Shown here: positions 44,914 to 53,703 of the stretch, piece by piece | Layout of the letters: each line of letters starts with the position of its first letter | How positions within the stretch are numbered: position 1 is the first letter of the stretch | Source: Allobosea sp. | GTDB lineage: Bacteria > Pseudomonadota > Alphaproteobacteria > Rhizobiales > Beijerinckiaceae | Length of the DNA stretch: 64,000 nucleotides | Assembly (NCBI RefSeq): GCF_017308075.1 | Contig: NZ_JAFKFX010000028.1 | Location: 62,001 to 126,000, forward strand | Direction: 5' to 3' | The notes under the pieces: generated by a model | Seen by the model: the letters and a program-made list of their open reading frames with translations, nothing else | Database searches by the model: none | Told to the model about the DNA's origin: nothing | Made by a program: the position numbers and the translations under genes

Positions 44914-45618
44914 ATGGCAGCAGAAAAAGTAGCGATCGTCACGGCGGGCGGCAGCGGCATGGGAGCCGCCGCGGCGCGCCGCTTGGCGCAGGACGGTTTC
45001 AAGGTCGCGATCCTGTCCTCCTCGGGCAAGGGCGAGAAACTGGCGGCCGATCTCGGCGGCCTCGGCATTACCGGTTCGAACCAGTCAAACGATGACCTCC
45101 AGCGTCTCGTCGACGCGACCATGGCGCGCTGGGGCCGGATCGACGCATTGGTCAACAGCGCCGGACACGGCCCGCGCGCGCCGATCACCGAGATCACCGA
45201 CGAGCAATGGCATGCCGGGCTCGACGTCTATCTGATGAACGTCATCCGCTCGACCCGCCTCGTCGCCCCGGTGATGACGGCACAGAAATCCGGCGCGATC
45301 GTCAACATCTCGACGGCCTGGGCCTTCGAGCCGGCGGCGACCTTCCCGACCTCGGCGGTGTTCCGCGCCGGGCTCGCCGCCTACACCAAGCTCTTCGCCG
45401 ACCAGTACGCCGAGCACAATGTCCGGATGAACAACGTCCTGCCAGGCTGGATCGATTCGCTGCCGCAGACCGAGGAGCGCCGCGCCGGCGTGCCGATGCA
45501 GCGCTATGGCACCAGCGACGAGATCGCCGCGACGGTCGCCTTCCTCGTCTCGGAGGGCGCCGGCTATATCACCGGCCAGAATCTGCGCGTCGATGGCGGG
45601 CTAATGCGCTCGGTCTGA
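44914..45618 (+). CDS. Atypical short-chain dehydrogenase/reductase family protein
   Basis: A 234-residue Rossmann protein of SDR length. The cofactor motif is TAGGSGMG (10-17), the NSAG motif (81-84) and the helix-4 Asn109 are present, and Ser133 of the active site is in place. The YxxxK pair is missing: by alignment on RAGLAAYTK the positions hold Ser147 and Arg151. This may be a non-redox or altered-chemistry SDR. ATG at 44914 chosen; ATG at 44902 is possible. Divergent from the LysR regulator. Confidence 0.8.
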   Translation: MAAEKVAIVTAGGSGMGAAAARRLAQDGFKVAILSSSGKGEKLAADLGGLGITGSNQSNDDLQRLVDATMARWGRIDALVNSAGHGPRAPITEITDEQWHAGLDVYLMNVIRSTRLVAPVMTAQKSGAIVNISTAWAFEPAATFPTSAVFRAGLAAYTKLFADQYAEHNVRMNNVLPGWIDSLPQTEERRAGVPMQRYGTSDEIAATVAFLVSEGAGYITGQNLRVDGGLMRSV

Positions 45619-45650
45619 GCGGCGGTCCGGTCTGGGAATGGTCCTGGCGT

Positions 45651-45755
45651 CATGGTCGGCCTTGAGCCGACCATCTCGGCCCGGATGGGGCTCCGGCCAG
45701 CGGCTTCTGCCATGAGATTCTCGGCTCTACGCTTCGCTCCGGCCGAGAATGGCGC
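45651..45755. repeat. Intergenic palindromic repeat (ATGGTCGGC type)
   Basis: Inverted repeat ATGGTCGGC / GCCGACCAT (45652-45660 / 45666-45674) followed by a second, ATTCTCGG / CCGAGAAT (45717-45724 / 45743-45750). Lies between convergent SDR and recR genes. It looks like a dispersed palindromic unit rather than a simple terminator. Confidence 0.6.
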
Positions 45756-45766
45756 TCGCCGGCCGG

Positions 45767-46372
45767 TCAGAAGCCCGTGCGCTGGCGGATCGCTGCCGCC
45801 AGCGTGCCGTCGTCGAGATAGTCGAGTTCGCCACCGACCGGCACGCCATGGGCGAGCTTGGTTACCTTGACGTCGAGATGCGCGAGGAGGTCGGTGATGA
45901 AATGCGCCGTGGTCTGGCCCTCGACCGTGGCGTTGAGCGCCAGGATGACCTCCTTGACCATGGGTTCCGAGGCTCGGGCGACGAGCGCATCGAGCGAGAG
46001 GTTTTCGGGCCTGATGCCATCGAGGGCCGAGAGCACGCCGCCGAGGACGTGGTAGCGGCCTGAGACCGCGCCTGAACGCTCCAGGGCCCAGAGATCGGCG
46101 ATGTCGGCGACGACGACGATGAGACTGTCGTCGCGGCGCGGATCGCGGCAGAGCCCGCACGGGTCGCTGGTGTCGACATTGCCGCAACTGGTGCAGACGA
46201 CGATCCGCTCGCGCGCCACCGTCATGGCTTCGGCCAGAGGGCCGAGCAATTGCTCGCGCTTCTTGACGAGATGCAGCGCCGCGCGCCTGGCCGAGCGCGG
46301 CCCCAGGCCCGGCAACTTGGCCAGGAGCTGGATCAGGCGCTCGATTTCGGGGCCGGCAATGGTGCGGGACAT
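45767..46372 (-). CDS. recR: Recombination mediator RecR
   Basis: Part of the RecFOR complex that loads RecA at single-stranded gaps. The 201-residue protein has the N-terminal HhH region ([24 protein letters not shown]), a Cys4 zinc finger ([19 protein letters not shown]) and a Toprim domain starting [18 protein letters not shown]. It follows ybaB and dnaX, the classical dnaX-ybaB-recR order, with a repeat inserted before it. Confidence 0.96.
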   Translation of the reverse strand: MSRTIAGPEIERLIQLLAKLPGLGPRSARRAALHLVKKREQLLGPLAEAMTVARERIVVCTSCGNVDTSDPCGLCRDPRRDDSLIVVVADIADLWALERSGAVSGRYHVLGGVLSALDGIRPENLSLDALVARASEPMVKEVILALNATVEGQTTAHFITDLLAHLDVKVTKLAHGVPVGGELDYLDDGTLAAAIRQRTGF

Positions 46373-46396
46373 AGCGAGCCTAAAGAGGGAATGGCG

Positions 46397-46504
46397 CCGT
46401 CATTCCGGACAAGCCGCGCAAGCGGCGCTGATCCGGAATCCATCGAGGGGCGCTGCGCTCTACGATGGATTCCGGGACTTCGCTGCGCTCGCCCGGAATG
46501 ACGG
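46397..46504. repeat. Nested palindromic intergenic repeat (CATTCCGG family), between ybaB and recR
   Basis: Outer arms CCGTCATTCCGG (46397-46408) / CCGGAATGACGG (46493-46504), 12 of 12 matched, enclose inner arms CCGGAATCCATCG (46433-46445) / CGATGGATTCCGG (46463-46475), 13 of 13 matched. Related units occur at 54618, 55604 and 58526. It lies inside the dnaX-ybaB-recR transcript. Confidence 0.85.
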
Positions 46505-46518
46505 TGCGCGAGCCGGAC

Positions 46519-46839
46519 TCAGAACAGCTTCATGCCCGGCGGGATCGGCAGGCCGCGCGTCACCTCGGCCATCCGGTCGGCGACGGCGCGCTCGGCCTTG
46601 TTGCGGGCGTCGTTGCAGGCGGAGATCACGAGGTCCTCGAGGATCTCCTGCTCGCCGGCGACCATCAGGCTCGGATCGATCTTCACCGATTTCAGCACGT
46701 TCTTGGCGGTCATCACGACGGTGACCAGACCGCCGCCGGCCGAGCCCTCGAATTCGAGCGTGTCGAGCTGGGCCTGCATCTCGGCCATCTTCTTCTGCAT
46801 GTCCTGCGCCTGCTTCATCAGGCCCATCATGTCGCGCAT
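46519..46839 (-). CDS. YbaB/EbfC family nucleoid-associated protein
   Basis: A 106-residue DNA-binding protein: coiled N-terminal helix (MKQAQDMQKKMAEMQAQLDTLEFEGSAGGG), central sheet with VVMTAKNVLKSVKIDPSL and C-terminal helix. Conserved length and its place between dnaX and recR match the family. It binds DNA as a dimer with little sequence preference. Confidence 0.95.
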   Translation of the reverse strand: MRDMMGLMKQAQDMQKKMAEMQAQLDTLEFEGSAGGGLVTVVMTAKNVLKSVKIDPSLMVAGEQEILEDLVISACNDARNKAERAVADRMAEVTRGLPIPPGMKLF

Positions 46840-46857
46840 CGCCGCGCTCCCTTTCGC

Positions 46858-48714
46858 TCAGTTGTCCGTCCAGAATTCGACACCCTCGAAATCCGGCTCG
46901 CTGTCGTCGAACAGCGGCTCGGCTTCGGGCAGATAGTCGTCGCCGGCCGTCGCGCTCGGTGCCTGTTCGGCCTCGGCGGCGCGCGGATCACGGACATCGA
47001 CGATGCGGGCGCCCGGGAAATGCTCTAGGACGGCGCGCACCACCGGATGATTCGCGGCGTCGCTCTCGCGCTTGTCGCGGGCCGCCTCGGCCTGCTCGCG
47101 CAGGGTCGGCGCGCCTTCGGTATTGGCGAGCGCGACGAGCCAGGTCTGGCCGGTCCAGTCCTTCAGGCGCTTCGACAGGTCGGTGGCGAAATGGCGGTTG
47201 CTCGCATTGGCCAGCGCGAATTCGATGCGGCCGGGCTCGAACTTGACCAGCCTGACATCGCGCTCCAGCGCCAGCTTCATGGTGATGTCGCGCTGGCGCG
47301 AGGCGAGCGCGACGAGGTCTTCCAGGCTCTGGGGCTGCGGCAGGCCGTTGGCCATGGCGCGGGGCGCCGCAGCGACGGCAGGAGCCGGATTGGCGGCGGC
47401 GAGCACCGGCCTCGCCGCCAGCGCCGTCGCGCCGCCGCCCGATGGCGGGCGCGGGGCAGGCGAACCATTGCCCGAGACGCTGCCGCTGCCGTCGCGCAGC
47501 ATGCGCAGCGCCTCGTCCGGCGTCGGCAGGTCGGCGGCATGGGCGAGGCGCACCAGCGCCATCTCGGCCGCCATCACCGGCCGGTCGGCCTGGCGCACCT
47601 CGGCGATCGCCTTGAGCAGCATCTGCCAGGCACGGGCCAGCACCCGGATCGAGAGGCGCTCGGCGAAATCGGCGCCGCGCGTCCGCTCGGCCTGGCTCAG
47701 ACTGTTGTCCTTGACCGCATCCGGTACGAGCTTGAGGCGCGTCACCAGATGGCTGAACTCGGCGAGGTCGGAGAGCACTACGGCCGGGTCGGCGCCGGCA
47801 TCGTATTGTGCCCGCAATTCCCCGAGGGCTGCCGCAATGTCGCCCTTCATCACCTGCTCGAACAGGTCGATCACCCGCGCCCGGTCGGACAGGCCAAGCA
47901 TGGTGCGGACTTCTTCGAGCGTGATCTTGCCGCCGGCATGGGCGATGGCCTGGTCGAGGATCGACAGCGAATCGCGCACCGAGCCTTCGGCTGCGCGCGA
48001 GATGGCGGCGAGCGCCTCGTCCTCGGCCTCGATGCCTTCCGCCTTGCAGATGCCGGCGAGGTGCCCGACCAGGACGCCGGCATCGACGCGGCGCAGGTCG
48101 AAGCGCTGGCAGCGCGACAGCACCGTCACCGGGACCTTGCGGATCTCCGTGGTGGCGAAGATGAACTTGGCGTGCGGCGGTGGCTCCTCCAGCGTCTTCA
48201 GGAAGGCGTTGAAGGCGCCCCCCGAGAGCATGTGGACCTCGTCGATGATGTAGACCTTGTAGCGCGCGCTGGTTGGCGCGTAGCGCACGGCGTCGTTGAT
48301 CTGGCGGACATTGTCGACGCCGTTGTTCGAGGCGGCGTCGATCTCCATCACGTCGATATGCCGGCCCTCGACGATCGCCTGGCAATGCACGCCGAAACGC
48401 GAGAGGTCGGTGGTCGGCGCGCCCGTGCCGTCGGCATTCTGGTAGTTCAGGGCGCGCGCCAGGATGCGGGCGGTGGTCGTCTTGCCGACGCCGCGCACGC
48501 CGGTCAGCATCCAGGCCTGCGGGATGCGCCCCGCCGCGAAGGCGTTGGTCAGCGTCCGGACCATGGCGTCCTGGCCGATCAGGTCGCCGAAATGCGCAGG
48601 GCGATATTTCCGGGCAAGGACACGATAGCCGGCCGGCTGGTTCGCCGCCGGGGCGGGCGCGGGGGCAAGGCCGGGGAAGCCCGGCTCGTCGGCGGGGACG
48701 GTCGCGTCGGTCAT
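46858..48714 (-). CDS. dnaX: DNA polymerase III subunit gamma/tau
   Basis: Clamp-loader ATPase and scaffold of the replicase; 618 residues. AAA+ motifs: Walker A GVRGVGKTTTAR (about 55-66), Walker B YIIDEVHML, sensor-1 FATTEIRKV and arginine-finger SRCQRF. The zinc module between Walker A and B is degenerate: instead of four cysteines only one (GVHCQAI) remains. The C-terminal half after about residue 380 is Ala/Pro-rich, then the tau-like domain. ATG at 48714 gives a short acidic leader before YRVLARKYRP; no obvious frameshift signal for gamma was found. Confidence 0.95.
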   Translation of the reverse strand: MTDATVPADEPGFPGLAPAPAPAANQPAGYRVLARKYRPAHFGDLIGQDAMVRTLTNAFAAGRIPQAWMLTGVRGVGKTTTARILARALNYQNADGTGAPTTDLSRFGVHCQAIVEGRHIDVMEIDAASNNGVDNVRQINDAVRYAPTSARYKVYIIDEVHMLSGGAFNAFLKTLEEPPPHAKFIFATTEIRKVPVTVLSRCQRFDLRRVDAGVLVGHLAGICKAEGIEAEDEALAAISRAAEGSVRDSLSILDQAIAHAGGKITLEEVRTMLGLSDRARVIDLFEQVMKGDIAAALGELRAQYDAGADPAVVLSDLAEFSHLVTRLKLVPDAVKDNSLSQAERTRGADFAERLSIRVLARAWQMLLKAIAEVRQADRPVMAAEMALVRLAHAADLPTPDEALRMLRDGSGSVSGNGSPAPRPPSGGGATALAARPVLAAANPAPAVAAAPRAMANGLPQPQSLEDLVALASRQRDITMKLALERDVRLVKFEPGRIEFALANASNRHFATDLSKRLKDWTGQTWLVALANTEGAPTLREQAEAARDKRESDAANHPVVRAVLEHFPGARIVDVRDPRAAEAEQAPSATAGDDYLPEAEPLFDDSEPDFEGVEFWTDN

Positions 48715-48824
48715 GCCATTGCTTTCGCCGTTCGCGGCGCGGCGGTCAACGCCGCCATGCATCCGGACGGTCCGGCCGTGACAGGGGCGACATCGCGGAT
48801 GCATCGCCGCGCGGGGCGGCAGGT

Positions 48825-48918
48825 GGGAGGCTGGACGAAGACCCGTTCGGTCTCGTTACGGCTGCTTCCTTCCGGACCTGACCGGGTTGGCGAGTGAGAC
48901 GTCCCTCGCCAACCTCCC
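48825..48918 (-). ncRNA. ffs: Signal recognition particle RNA (4.5S, small bacterial type)
   Basis: On the minus strand a 94-base RNA gene: 5' GGGAGGTTGG pairs with 3' CCAGCCTCCC (one G-U), a second stem TTGGCGAG / CTCGCCAA region follows, and the apical domain carries the near-invariant GGTCAGGTCCGGAAGGAAG and CAGCC sequence bound by Ffh. The inner loop and hairpin match 4.5S RNA of E. coli. It lies upstream of dnaX in the same direction. With Ffh it targets nascent inner-membrane proteins to FtsY/SecYEG. Confidence 0.93.
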
Positions 48919-48924
48919 GCCGGC

Positions 48925-48953
48925 TATATCGGTGAAGAGAGGCGCGAGCGCAA
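48925..48953 (-). promoter_or_regulatory. Sigma-70-type promoter of the SRP RNA gene
   Basis: On the minus strand: -35 TTGCGC (48953-48948), a 17-base spacer, -10 GATATA (48930-48925), and six bases to the first base of the mature RNA at 48918. Spacing is ideal. Confidence 0.75.
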
Positions 48954-49019
48954 GTCGCCTGTGCAAAGACGTCGCCTGTGAAAACCCGCCTGCGCTGCTG
49001 CGACACAGGCGTTTCGGCA

Positions 49020-49049
49020 TTGACTTGGGTCATGCCTTCCGCCATAAGC
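49020..49049 (+). promoter_or_regulatory. Sigma-70-type promoter for rpmH
   Basis: -35 TTGACT (49020-49025) and -10 CATAAG/ATAAGC (49043-49049) with 17-18 base spacing, about 120 bases ahead of the rpmH GTG. Remaining bases to 49169 form the leader; I see no other element there. Confidence 0.65.
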
Positions 49050-49169
49050 CCGCGACCTGTGCAGCCCAAGCGGCGGCGCGGAACCTTTTGCATGACAGGC
49101 TTGGCTGGCCTTGGCTTTCTCTTCGAGAGCTGCGGTCGCTGCGCCGAGACAAGGCCCCGGAGACGGACC

Positions 49170-49304
49170 GTGAAGAGAACCTATCAACCCAGCAAGCTGG
49201 TTCGCAAGCGTCGCCACGGCTATCGTGCCCGCATGGCGACCAAGGGTGGCCGCAAGGTCATCGCTGCCCGTCGCGCCCACGGCCGCAAGCGCCTGTCGGC
49301 CTGA
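49170..49304 (+). CDS. rpmH: 50S ribosomal protein L34
   Basis: A 44-residue, very basic ribosomal protein with the universal [20 protein letters not shown] start and [18 protein letters not shown] end. It starts with GTG at 49170. First gene of the rpmH-rnpA-yidC run. Confidence 0.98.
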   Translation: MKRTYQPSKLVRKRRHGYRARMATKGGRKVIAARRAHGRKRLSA

Positions 49305-49359
49305 TGAGGTGGGGCGCGCGCTCCCGGCGCGCCGGTTTCGTGAAGACTGGCCAAACGCC

Positions 49360-49788
49360 ATGCGCATCGCCCGTCTGACGCAACGCAGGGACTTTCTCGC
49401 GGCGGCCGAGCATGGCCGCCGTTTTCGTTCGCCTGCCTTCACCGTGCAGGTCAACGATCAGCGGCGCGACGCCGCCGAATCCGGGCTCAGACTCGGCCTT
49501 ACCGCCTCCCGCAAGGTCGGCGGCGCGGTCGAGCGCAATCGTATCCGCCGGCGCCTGCGCGCCGCTGCCAAGCTCGCGCTGGCCGGGCAACTCGAGCGCC
49601 CCTGCGACGTCGTGGTCGTCGCCCGTCCCGAAACGATCGCCGCCGGTTTCAGCGCCATGGTCGCCGACCTCTCGGTCGCGCTCGACCGCGCCCGCCCCGG
49701 CGGCAACCGTCGCGGCCCGCCTTCCGGCAAACGCCCCCTTCCCGAGAAGCCCGCCAGGGCCGACAGCGAGACCCGTTTTCGACCATGA
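49360..49788 (+). CDS. rnpA: Ribonuclease P protein component
   Basis: Protein cofactor of RNase P, which matures tRNA 5' ends; 142 residues. The RNR motif is present ([15 protein letters not shown]), with [13 protein letters not shown] before it. The C-terminal 30 residues form a Pro/Arg-rich extension. The ATG at 49360 gives the normal [12 protein letters not shown] start; the stop overlaps the yidC ATG by four bases. Confidence 0.96.
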   Translation: MRIARLTQRRDFLAAAEHGRRFRSPAFTVQVNDQRRDAAESGLRLGLTASRKVGGAVERNRIRRRLRAAAKLALAGQLERPCDVVVVARPETIAAGFSAMVADLSVALDRARPGGNRRGPPSGKRPLPEKPARADSETRFRP

Positions 49789-51659
49789 AGATGAAAGAAG
49801 AAAACCGTAATCTGCTCCTGGCGATCACGCTCTCCGTGGTCGTGCTGCTCGGCTGGCAGTTCTTCTTCGCCGTGCCGCAGATGGAGAAGCAGAAGCAGGT
49901 CGCGCAGCAGAACCAGCAGACGCACAGCCAGCAGCCCCCGGCTCCGGGAAGCGTGCCGACGCCGGGCGCTGCCCCGGCCCCTGGCGCCGCTCCGGCGCAG
50001 CCTGCCGCCGCCGCAGCGCTCGCGACCCGCGAGGCCGCGCTTGCCGCCGGCCCGCGCATCCGAATCGAGACGCCGAAGATCGCCGGCTCGCTCTCGCTGA
50101 CCGGCGCGCGCATCGACGACGTTTCGCTCAAGGCCTATCACGAGACGGTCGACCCGAAGAGCCCGATCATCGTGCTGCTCTCGCCGGCCGGCGGCCCGAA
50201 CGCCTATTATTCCGATTTCGGCTGGGTCGCGGGGCCTGGCGTCAATGTTCCCCTGCCGAACGCCAGCACGGTCTGGAGCGCCGACAGCCAGGTCCTGACC
50301 CCGGCGAAGCCGGTGACGCTGACCTGGGACAACGGCCAGGGCCTGCTGTTCCGCCGCATCATCTCGGTCGACGACAACGCCTTGTTCTCGATTCGCGACG
50401 AGGTCGACAACAAGGGCACGAGCGCCATCTCGCTCTACCCCTATGGTCAGGTCGTCCGCGTCGGAAAACCGACGACGTTGGGCTACTACGTCCTGCACGA
50501 GGGCATGATCGGCGCCCTCGGCGAGCAGGGGCTGCAGGAATACACCTACGACGCCATCGACAAGGAGCCGGCTCTCGGCGCGGCGACGCATGGCAAGGCC
50601 TGGAAGGATGCCGTCGGCGGCTTTGTCGGTATCACCGACAAGTACTGGGCGGCGGCAGCCATCCCCGACCAGACCAAGAAGTACGAGGGCCGCTACTCGT
50701 CGGTGCAGACCGGTCCGGTGCGGACCTATCAGGCCGACTTCCTCGGCGAGGCGGTCACCGTCGCGCCGGGTGCTTCGGCGACCGTCTCCTCGCGCCTGTT
50801 CGCCGGCGCCAAGGAGGTCGCGGCGATCGACGGCTACGAGAAGAACCAGGGCATCAAGCGCTTCGAGCTGATGATCGATTGGGGATGGTTCTACTTCATC
50901 ACCAAGCCGATGTTCTACCTGATGGACTGGGTCTACAAGCATGTCGGCAATTTCGGCATCGCCATCCTGGTCGTCACCGTCCTGCTGAAGCTGCTGTTCT
51001 TCCCGCTCGCCAACAAATCTTACGCCTCGATGGCGAAGATGAAGGCGGTGCAGCCGGAAATGATGGCGATCCGCGAGCGCTATGCTGACGACAAGATGAA
51101 GCAGCAGCAGGCGCTGATGGAGCTGTACAAGACCAACAAGATCAACCCGCTCGCCGGCTGCTGGCCGGTGCTGGTCCAGATCCCGGTCTTCTTCGCGCTC
51201 TACAAGATCCTGTTCATCACCATCGAGATGCGGCACGCGCCGTTCTATGGCTGGATCAAGGACCTTGCGGCGCCGGATCCGACCAATCTCTTCAACCTGT
51301 TCGGCCTGCTGCCGTTCACGCCGCCCGCCATGCTGCATCTCGGCATCTGGCCGATCCTGATGGGCGTGACGATGTTCGTGCAGATGAAGATGAACCCGGA
51401 GCCGCCGGATCCGGTCCAGAAGATGATGTTCACCTGGATGCCGGTGTTCTTCACCTTCCTGCTCGGCTCGTTCCCGGCCGGCCTGGTGATCTACTGGACC
51501 TGGAACAACCTTCTTTCGATCCTCCAGCAGGGCTTCATCATGCGCAAGCACGGCGTCAAGATCGAGCTCTGGGACAATCTCAAGGGCATGTTCGGCAAGA
51601 AGCCGGCCCCTGCTGCTGCGGCGGGCGTGCCCAAGCCGGCGAACAGCAACAAGAAGTGA
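49785..51659 (+). CDS. yidC: Membrane protein insertase YidC
   Basis: Inserts and folds inner-membrane proteins alone or with SecYEG, taking substrates from the SRP path. The 624-residue protein has N-terminal TM1 ([19 protein letters not shown]), a Gln/Pro/Ala-rich linker, a large periplasmic P1 beta domain (to about residue 350) and the conserved five-helix core starting [19 protein letters not shown], including the hydrophilic-groove Arg region and [41 protein letters not shown]. Length and order are typical for alphaproteobacteria. Confidence 0.97.
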   Translation: MKMKEENRNLLLAITLSVVVLLGWQFFFAVPQMEKQKQVAQQNQQTHSQQPPAPGSVPTPGAAPAPGAAPAQPAAAAALATREAALAAGPRIRIETPKIAGSLSLTGARIDDVSLKAYHETVDPKSPIIVLLSPAGGPNAYYSDFGWVAGPGVNVPLPNASTVWSADSQVLTPAKPVTLTWDNGQGLLFRRIISVDDNALFSIRDEVDNKGTSAISLYPYGQVVRVGKPTTLGYYVLHEGMIGALGEQGLQEYTYDAIDKEPALGAATHGKAWKDAVGGFVGITDKYWAAAAIPDQTKKYEGRYSSVQTGPVRTYQADFLGEAVTVAPGASATVSSRLFAGAKEVAAIDGYEKNQGIKRFELMIDWGWFYFITKPMFYLMDWVYKHVGNFGIAILVVTVLLKLLFFPLANKSYASMAKMKAVQPEMMAIRERYADDKMKQQQALMELYKTNKINPLAGCWPVLVQIPVFFALYKILFITIEMRHAPFYGWIKDLAAPDPTNLFNLFGLLPFTPPAMLHLGIWPILMGVTMFVQMKMNPEPPDPVQKMMFTWMPVFFTFLLGSFPAGLVIYWTWNNLLSILQQGFIMRKHGVKIELWDNLKGMFGKKPAPAAAAGVPKPANSNKK

Positions 51660-51666
51660 GGATGGC

Positions 51667-51688
51667 GGGGGCGCCTCGCCCCCGGTTT
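51667..51688 (+). terminator. Hairpin after yidC
   Basis: GGGGGCG / CGCCCCC stem with a CCT loop, followed by GGTTT. A short T-tail, so termination may be partial. Confidence 0.55.
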
Positions 51689-51698
51689 CCGACGATCT

Positions 51699-51729
51699 CA
51701 TCCCGGGCGGCGCGAGCCGACCCGGGATG
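51699..51729. repeat. Short palindromic unit CATCCCGGG / CCCGGGATG
   Basis: Perfect 9-base arms (51699-51707 / 51721-51729) with a 13-base loop; a minimal relative of the larger repeat at 55604-55715. Confidence 0.55.
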
Positions 51730-51814
51730 TCTGCTTTGAGAGCCCCGCAGGATCGCAGGGCAAAGGCCCGGTCGGCATTTCACCCGCGACCGGGCCGACG
51801 GCGAGGAGACCGGC

Positions 51815-52447
51815 ATGCCCCTTCCCGATCCGAAAACCCGGCATCCGATTCCCGGCTGGAAGGGCACGGCCTTCCTCAAGGCGATCGTCGACCACCCGTT
51901 CGTCGAGGTTGGCGACTACAGCTATTACGACGACTCGCGCGGGCCCGAGCATTTCCTCGCCCGCTGCGTGCGCTATCATTTCGACTTCATCGGCGACCGG
52001 CTGATCATCGGCAAATTCGTCGCCATCGCCCAGGCGGCGCAGTTCATCATGAACGGCGCCAACCATCCGATGGGCGGCTTCTCGACCTTTCCCTTCCAGA
52101 TGTTCGGCTTCGAGGGCGCGCCTCCCGTAACGCCGGACGGTCCTGGCCATCGCGGCGATACCGTGATCGGCAACGATGTCTGGATCGGCCGCGAGGCGGT
52201 GATCATGCCCGGCGTCGCCATCGGCGACGGCGCCATCATCGGGACGCGGGCGCAGGTCTCGCGCGACGTGCCGCCCTATGCGGTGGTGGTCGGCAATCCC
52301 GGCAAGGTGGTGAAGCTGCGCTTCCCGCCGGAGGTGGTCGAAGCGCTGCTGGAAATTCGCTGGTGGGACTGGGATGCGGAAAAGATCGCCCGCAACCTGC
52401 CCTTGATCGCCGGCGCCGACATCGACGCGCTGCGCCGGGCGGTGTAG
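51815..52447 (+). CDS. CatB/Vat-type xenobiotic O-acetyltransferase
   Basis: A 210-residue left-handed-beta-helix acyltransferase. It shows the YYDDSRGPEHF segment, the catalytic-His region NGANHPMGGFSTFPF and hexapeptide repeats (IGNDVWIGREAVIMPGVAIGDGAIIG) of the streptogramin/chloramphenicol acetyltransferase group. Some members inactivate antibiotics, others acetylate endogenous acceptors; sequence alone does not decide. It sits between yidC and engB, normally neighbours, and begins 155 bases after yidC, just 9 bases ahead of engB. Confidence 0.85.
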   Translation: MPLPDPKTRHPIPGWKGTAFLKAIVDHPFVEVGDYSYYDDSRGPEHFLARCVRYHFDFIGDRLIIGKFVAIAQAAQFIMNGANHPMGGFSTFPFQMFGFEGAPPVTPDGPGHRGDTVIGNDVWIGREAVIMPGVAIGDGAIIGTRAQVSRDVPPYAVVVGNPGKVVKLRFPPEVVEALLEIRWWDWDAEKIARNLPLIAGADIDALRRAV

Positions 52448-52456
52448 GCAAGGCAG

Positions 52457-53122
52457 ATGACCGCAAGCACGACCACACCTTACGACGCCGACGAGATCGA
52501 GGCTGCCCGCAAGCTCTTCGAAGGGCCCTGGGATTTCGTCTGGGCCTCGACCAAGATCGACGACCTGCCGCCCATGGTCGGCCAGGAGATCGCCTTTGCC
52601 GGGCGCTCCAATGTCGGCAAGTCGAGCCTGATCAACGCGCTGACGCGGCGCAATGCGCTCGCTCGCACCTCGCATACGCCGGGCCGCACCCAGCAGCTCA
52701 ACTTCTTTCGTCAGGTCGGCCATGAGGAGCGCCTGACCATCGTCGACATGCCGGGCTATGGCTATGCCGCCGTCGGCAAGGAGAAGGTCGCGGCCTGGAC
52801 CCGGCTGATCCACGACTATCTGCGCGGGCGCTCCAACCTGATGCGCGTCTATGTGCTGATCGACGCCCGCCACGGGCTGAAGGATGTCGACGGCGCGGTG
52901 CTCGAGACGCTCGACAAGGCGGCGGTCAGCTACCAGATCGTCCTCACCAAGGGCGACGCCATCAAGCAGGCCGACCAGACCTTCATGGCCGAGGCGACCT
53001 TCGACGAGATCAAGCGCCGCCCGGCGGCCTATCCCGAGGTGCTGGTGACCTCGAGCGAAAAGGGCCTCGGCATTCCCGAACTGCGGGCCGCGATCGCACG
53101 CGTGCTGGCCGAGCGCAGCTAG
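52457..53122 (+). CDS. engB: Ribosome-biogenesis GTPase EngB (YihA/YsxC)
   Basis: A 221-residue GTPase needed for 50S assembly. G1 GRSNVGKSSLIN (about residues 50-61), G2 region around TSHTPGRTQ, G3 DMPGYGY and G4 TKGD are all present. Position between yidC and argB is normal for Rhizobiales, apart from the inserted acetyltransferase gene. Confidence 0.95.
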   Translation: MTASTTTPYDADEIEAARKLFEGPWDFVWASTKIDDLPPMVGQEIAFAGRSNVGKSSLINALTRRNALARTSHTPGRTQQLNFFRQVGHEERLTIVDMPGYGYAAVGKEKVAAWTRLIHDYLRGRSNLMRVYVLIDARHGLKDVDGAVLETLDKAAVSYQIVLTKGDAIKQADQTFMAEATFDEIKRRPAAYPEVLVTSSEKGLGIPELRAAIARVLAERS

Positions 53123-53247
53123 TCTCCGGTGCGATCCGCGCCGCGTCACCGCGTTGCGGCCCGCCGGCTTGACGGCGCCTCGGCGGCATCGTCTTTCCTG
53201 CCCGCTGCAGCCTGGCGTCGGCCCCGGCGCGCTGCCGGAGGCTCGTC

Positions 53248-53619
53248 ATGATCACCGCGACCAAGATCCATCTGACCATCGCCATGCTGATGGGGCTCTT
53301 CGGCGTCACCCTGCTCGCCGCCGCGACCCATTCGGGAGCGGCCGACACCTTGCAGATCGCCGGCCAGATGCTGCTCTTTCACGCCTCGGCGGTGATAGGA
53401 GCCTGCGTCGCGCGTCGTGCCGGCCTGCTCGCCGATATCGGCGCGCGTCTGGCGATCTCGTTGCTGATCCTCGGCGTCGCGCTGTTCGCGGCCGATCTCG
53501 CCAGACGCGGCTTCCAGAGCGAGCGCCTGTTCATGGGCGCCGCCCCGGCCGGTGGCTTCATGATGCTCGGTGGCTGGCTCGGCCTCGCCGGCTCGGCCTT
53601 GTTCGCAAGGCGGGTCTGA
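53248..53619 (+). CDS. DUF423 family membrane protein (YgdD-like)
   Basis: A 123-residue protein with four hydrophobic helices; LLGLFGVTLLAAATH-type first helix, MLLFHASAVI second, and the closing GGFMMLGGWLGLAGSALF helix are the DUF423/YgdD pattern. Function unknown. It is placed between engB and argB. Confidence 0.83.
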   Translation: MITATKIHLTIAMLMGLFGVTLLAAATHSGAADTLQIAGQMLLFHASAVIGACVARRAGLLADIGARLAISLLILGVALFAADLARRGFQSERLFMGAAPAGGFMMLGGWLGLAGSALFARRV

Positions 53620-53703
53620 GCCGCGTCGCGGCGCTTCCGCGGCACGGCACTTTCAGCTAGAAGGCGGCCCGGCGCGGATCCGGCGCGCCGTCGCGGAGCC
53701 TGC

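Noticed and set aside
47047-48897. A 616-codon plus-strand open frame opposite dnaX
   Set aside because: Antisense to dnaX and running into the SRP RNA; no domain and unnatural composition.
49458-51701. A 747-codon minus-strand open frame opposite yidC
   Set aside because: It is the antisense shadow of yidC and rnpA in GC-rich DNA; composition is Arg/Asp/His-rich and low in hydrophobic order, with no recognisable domain.
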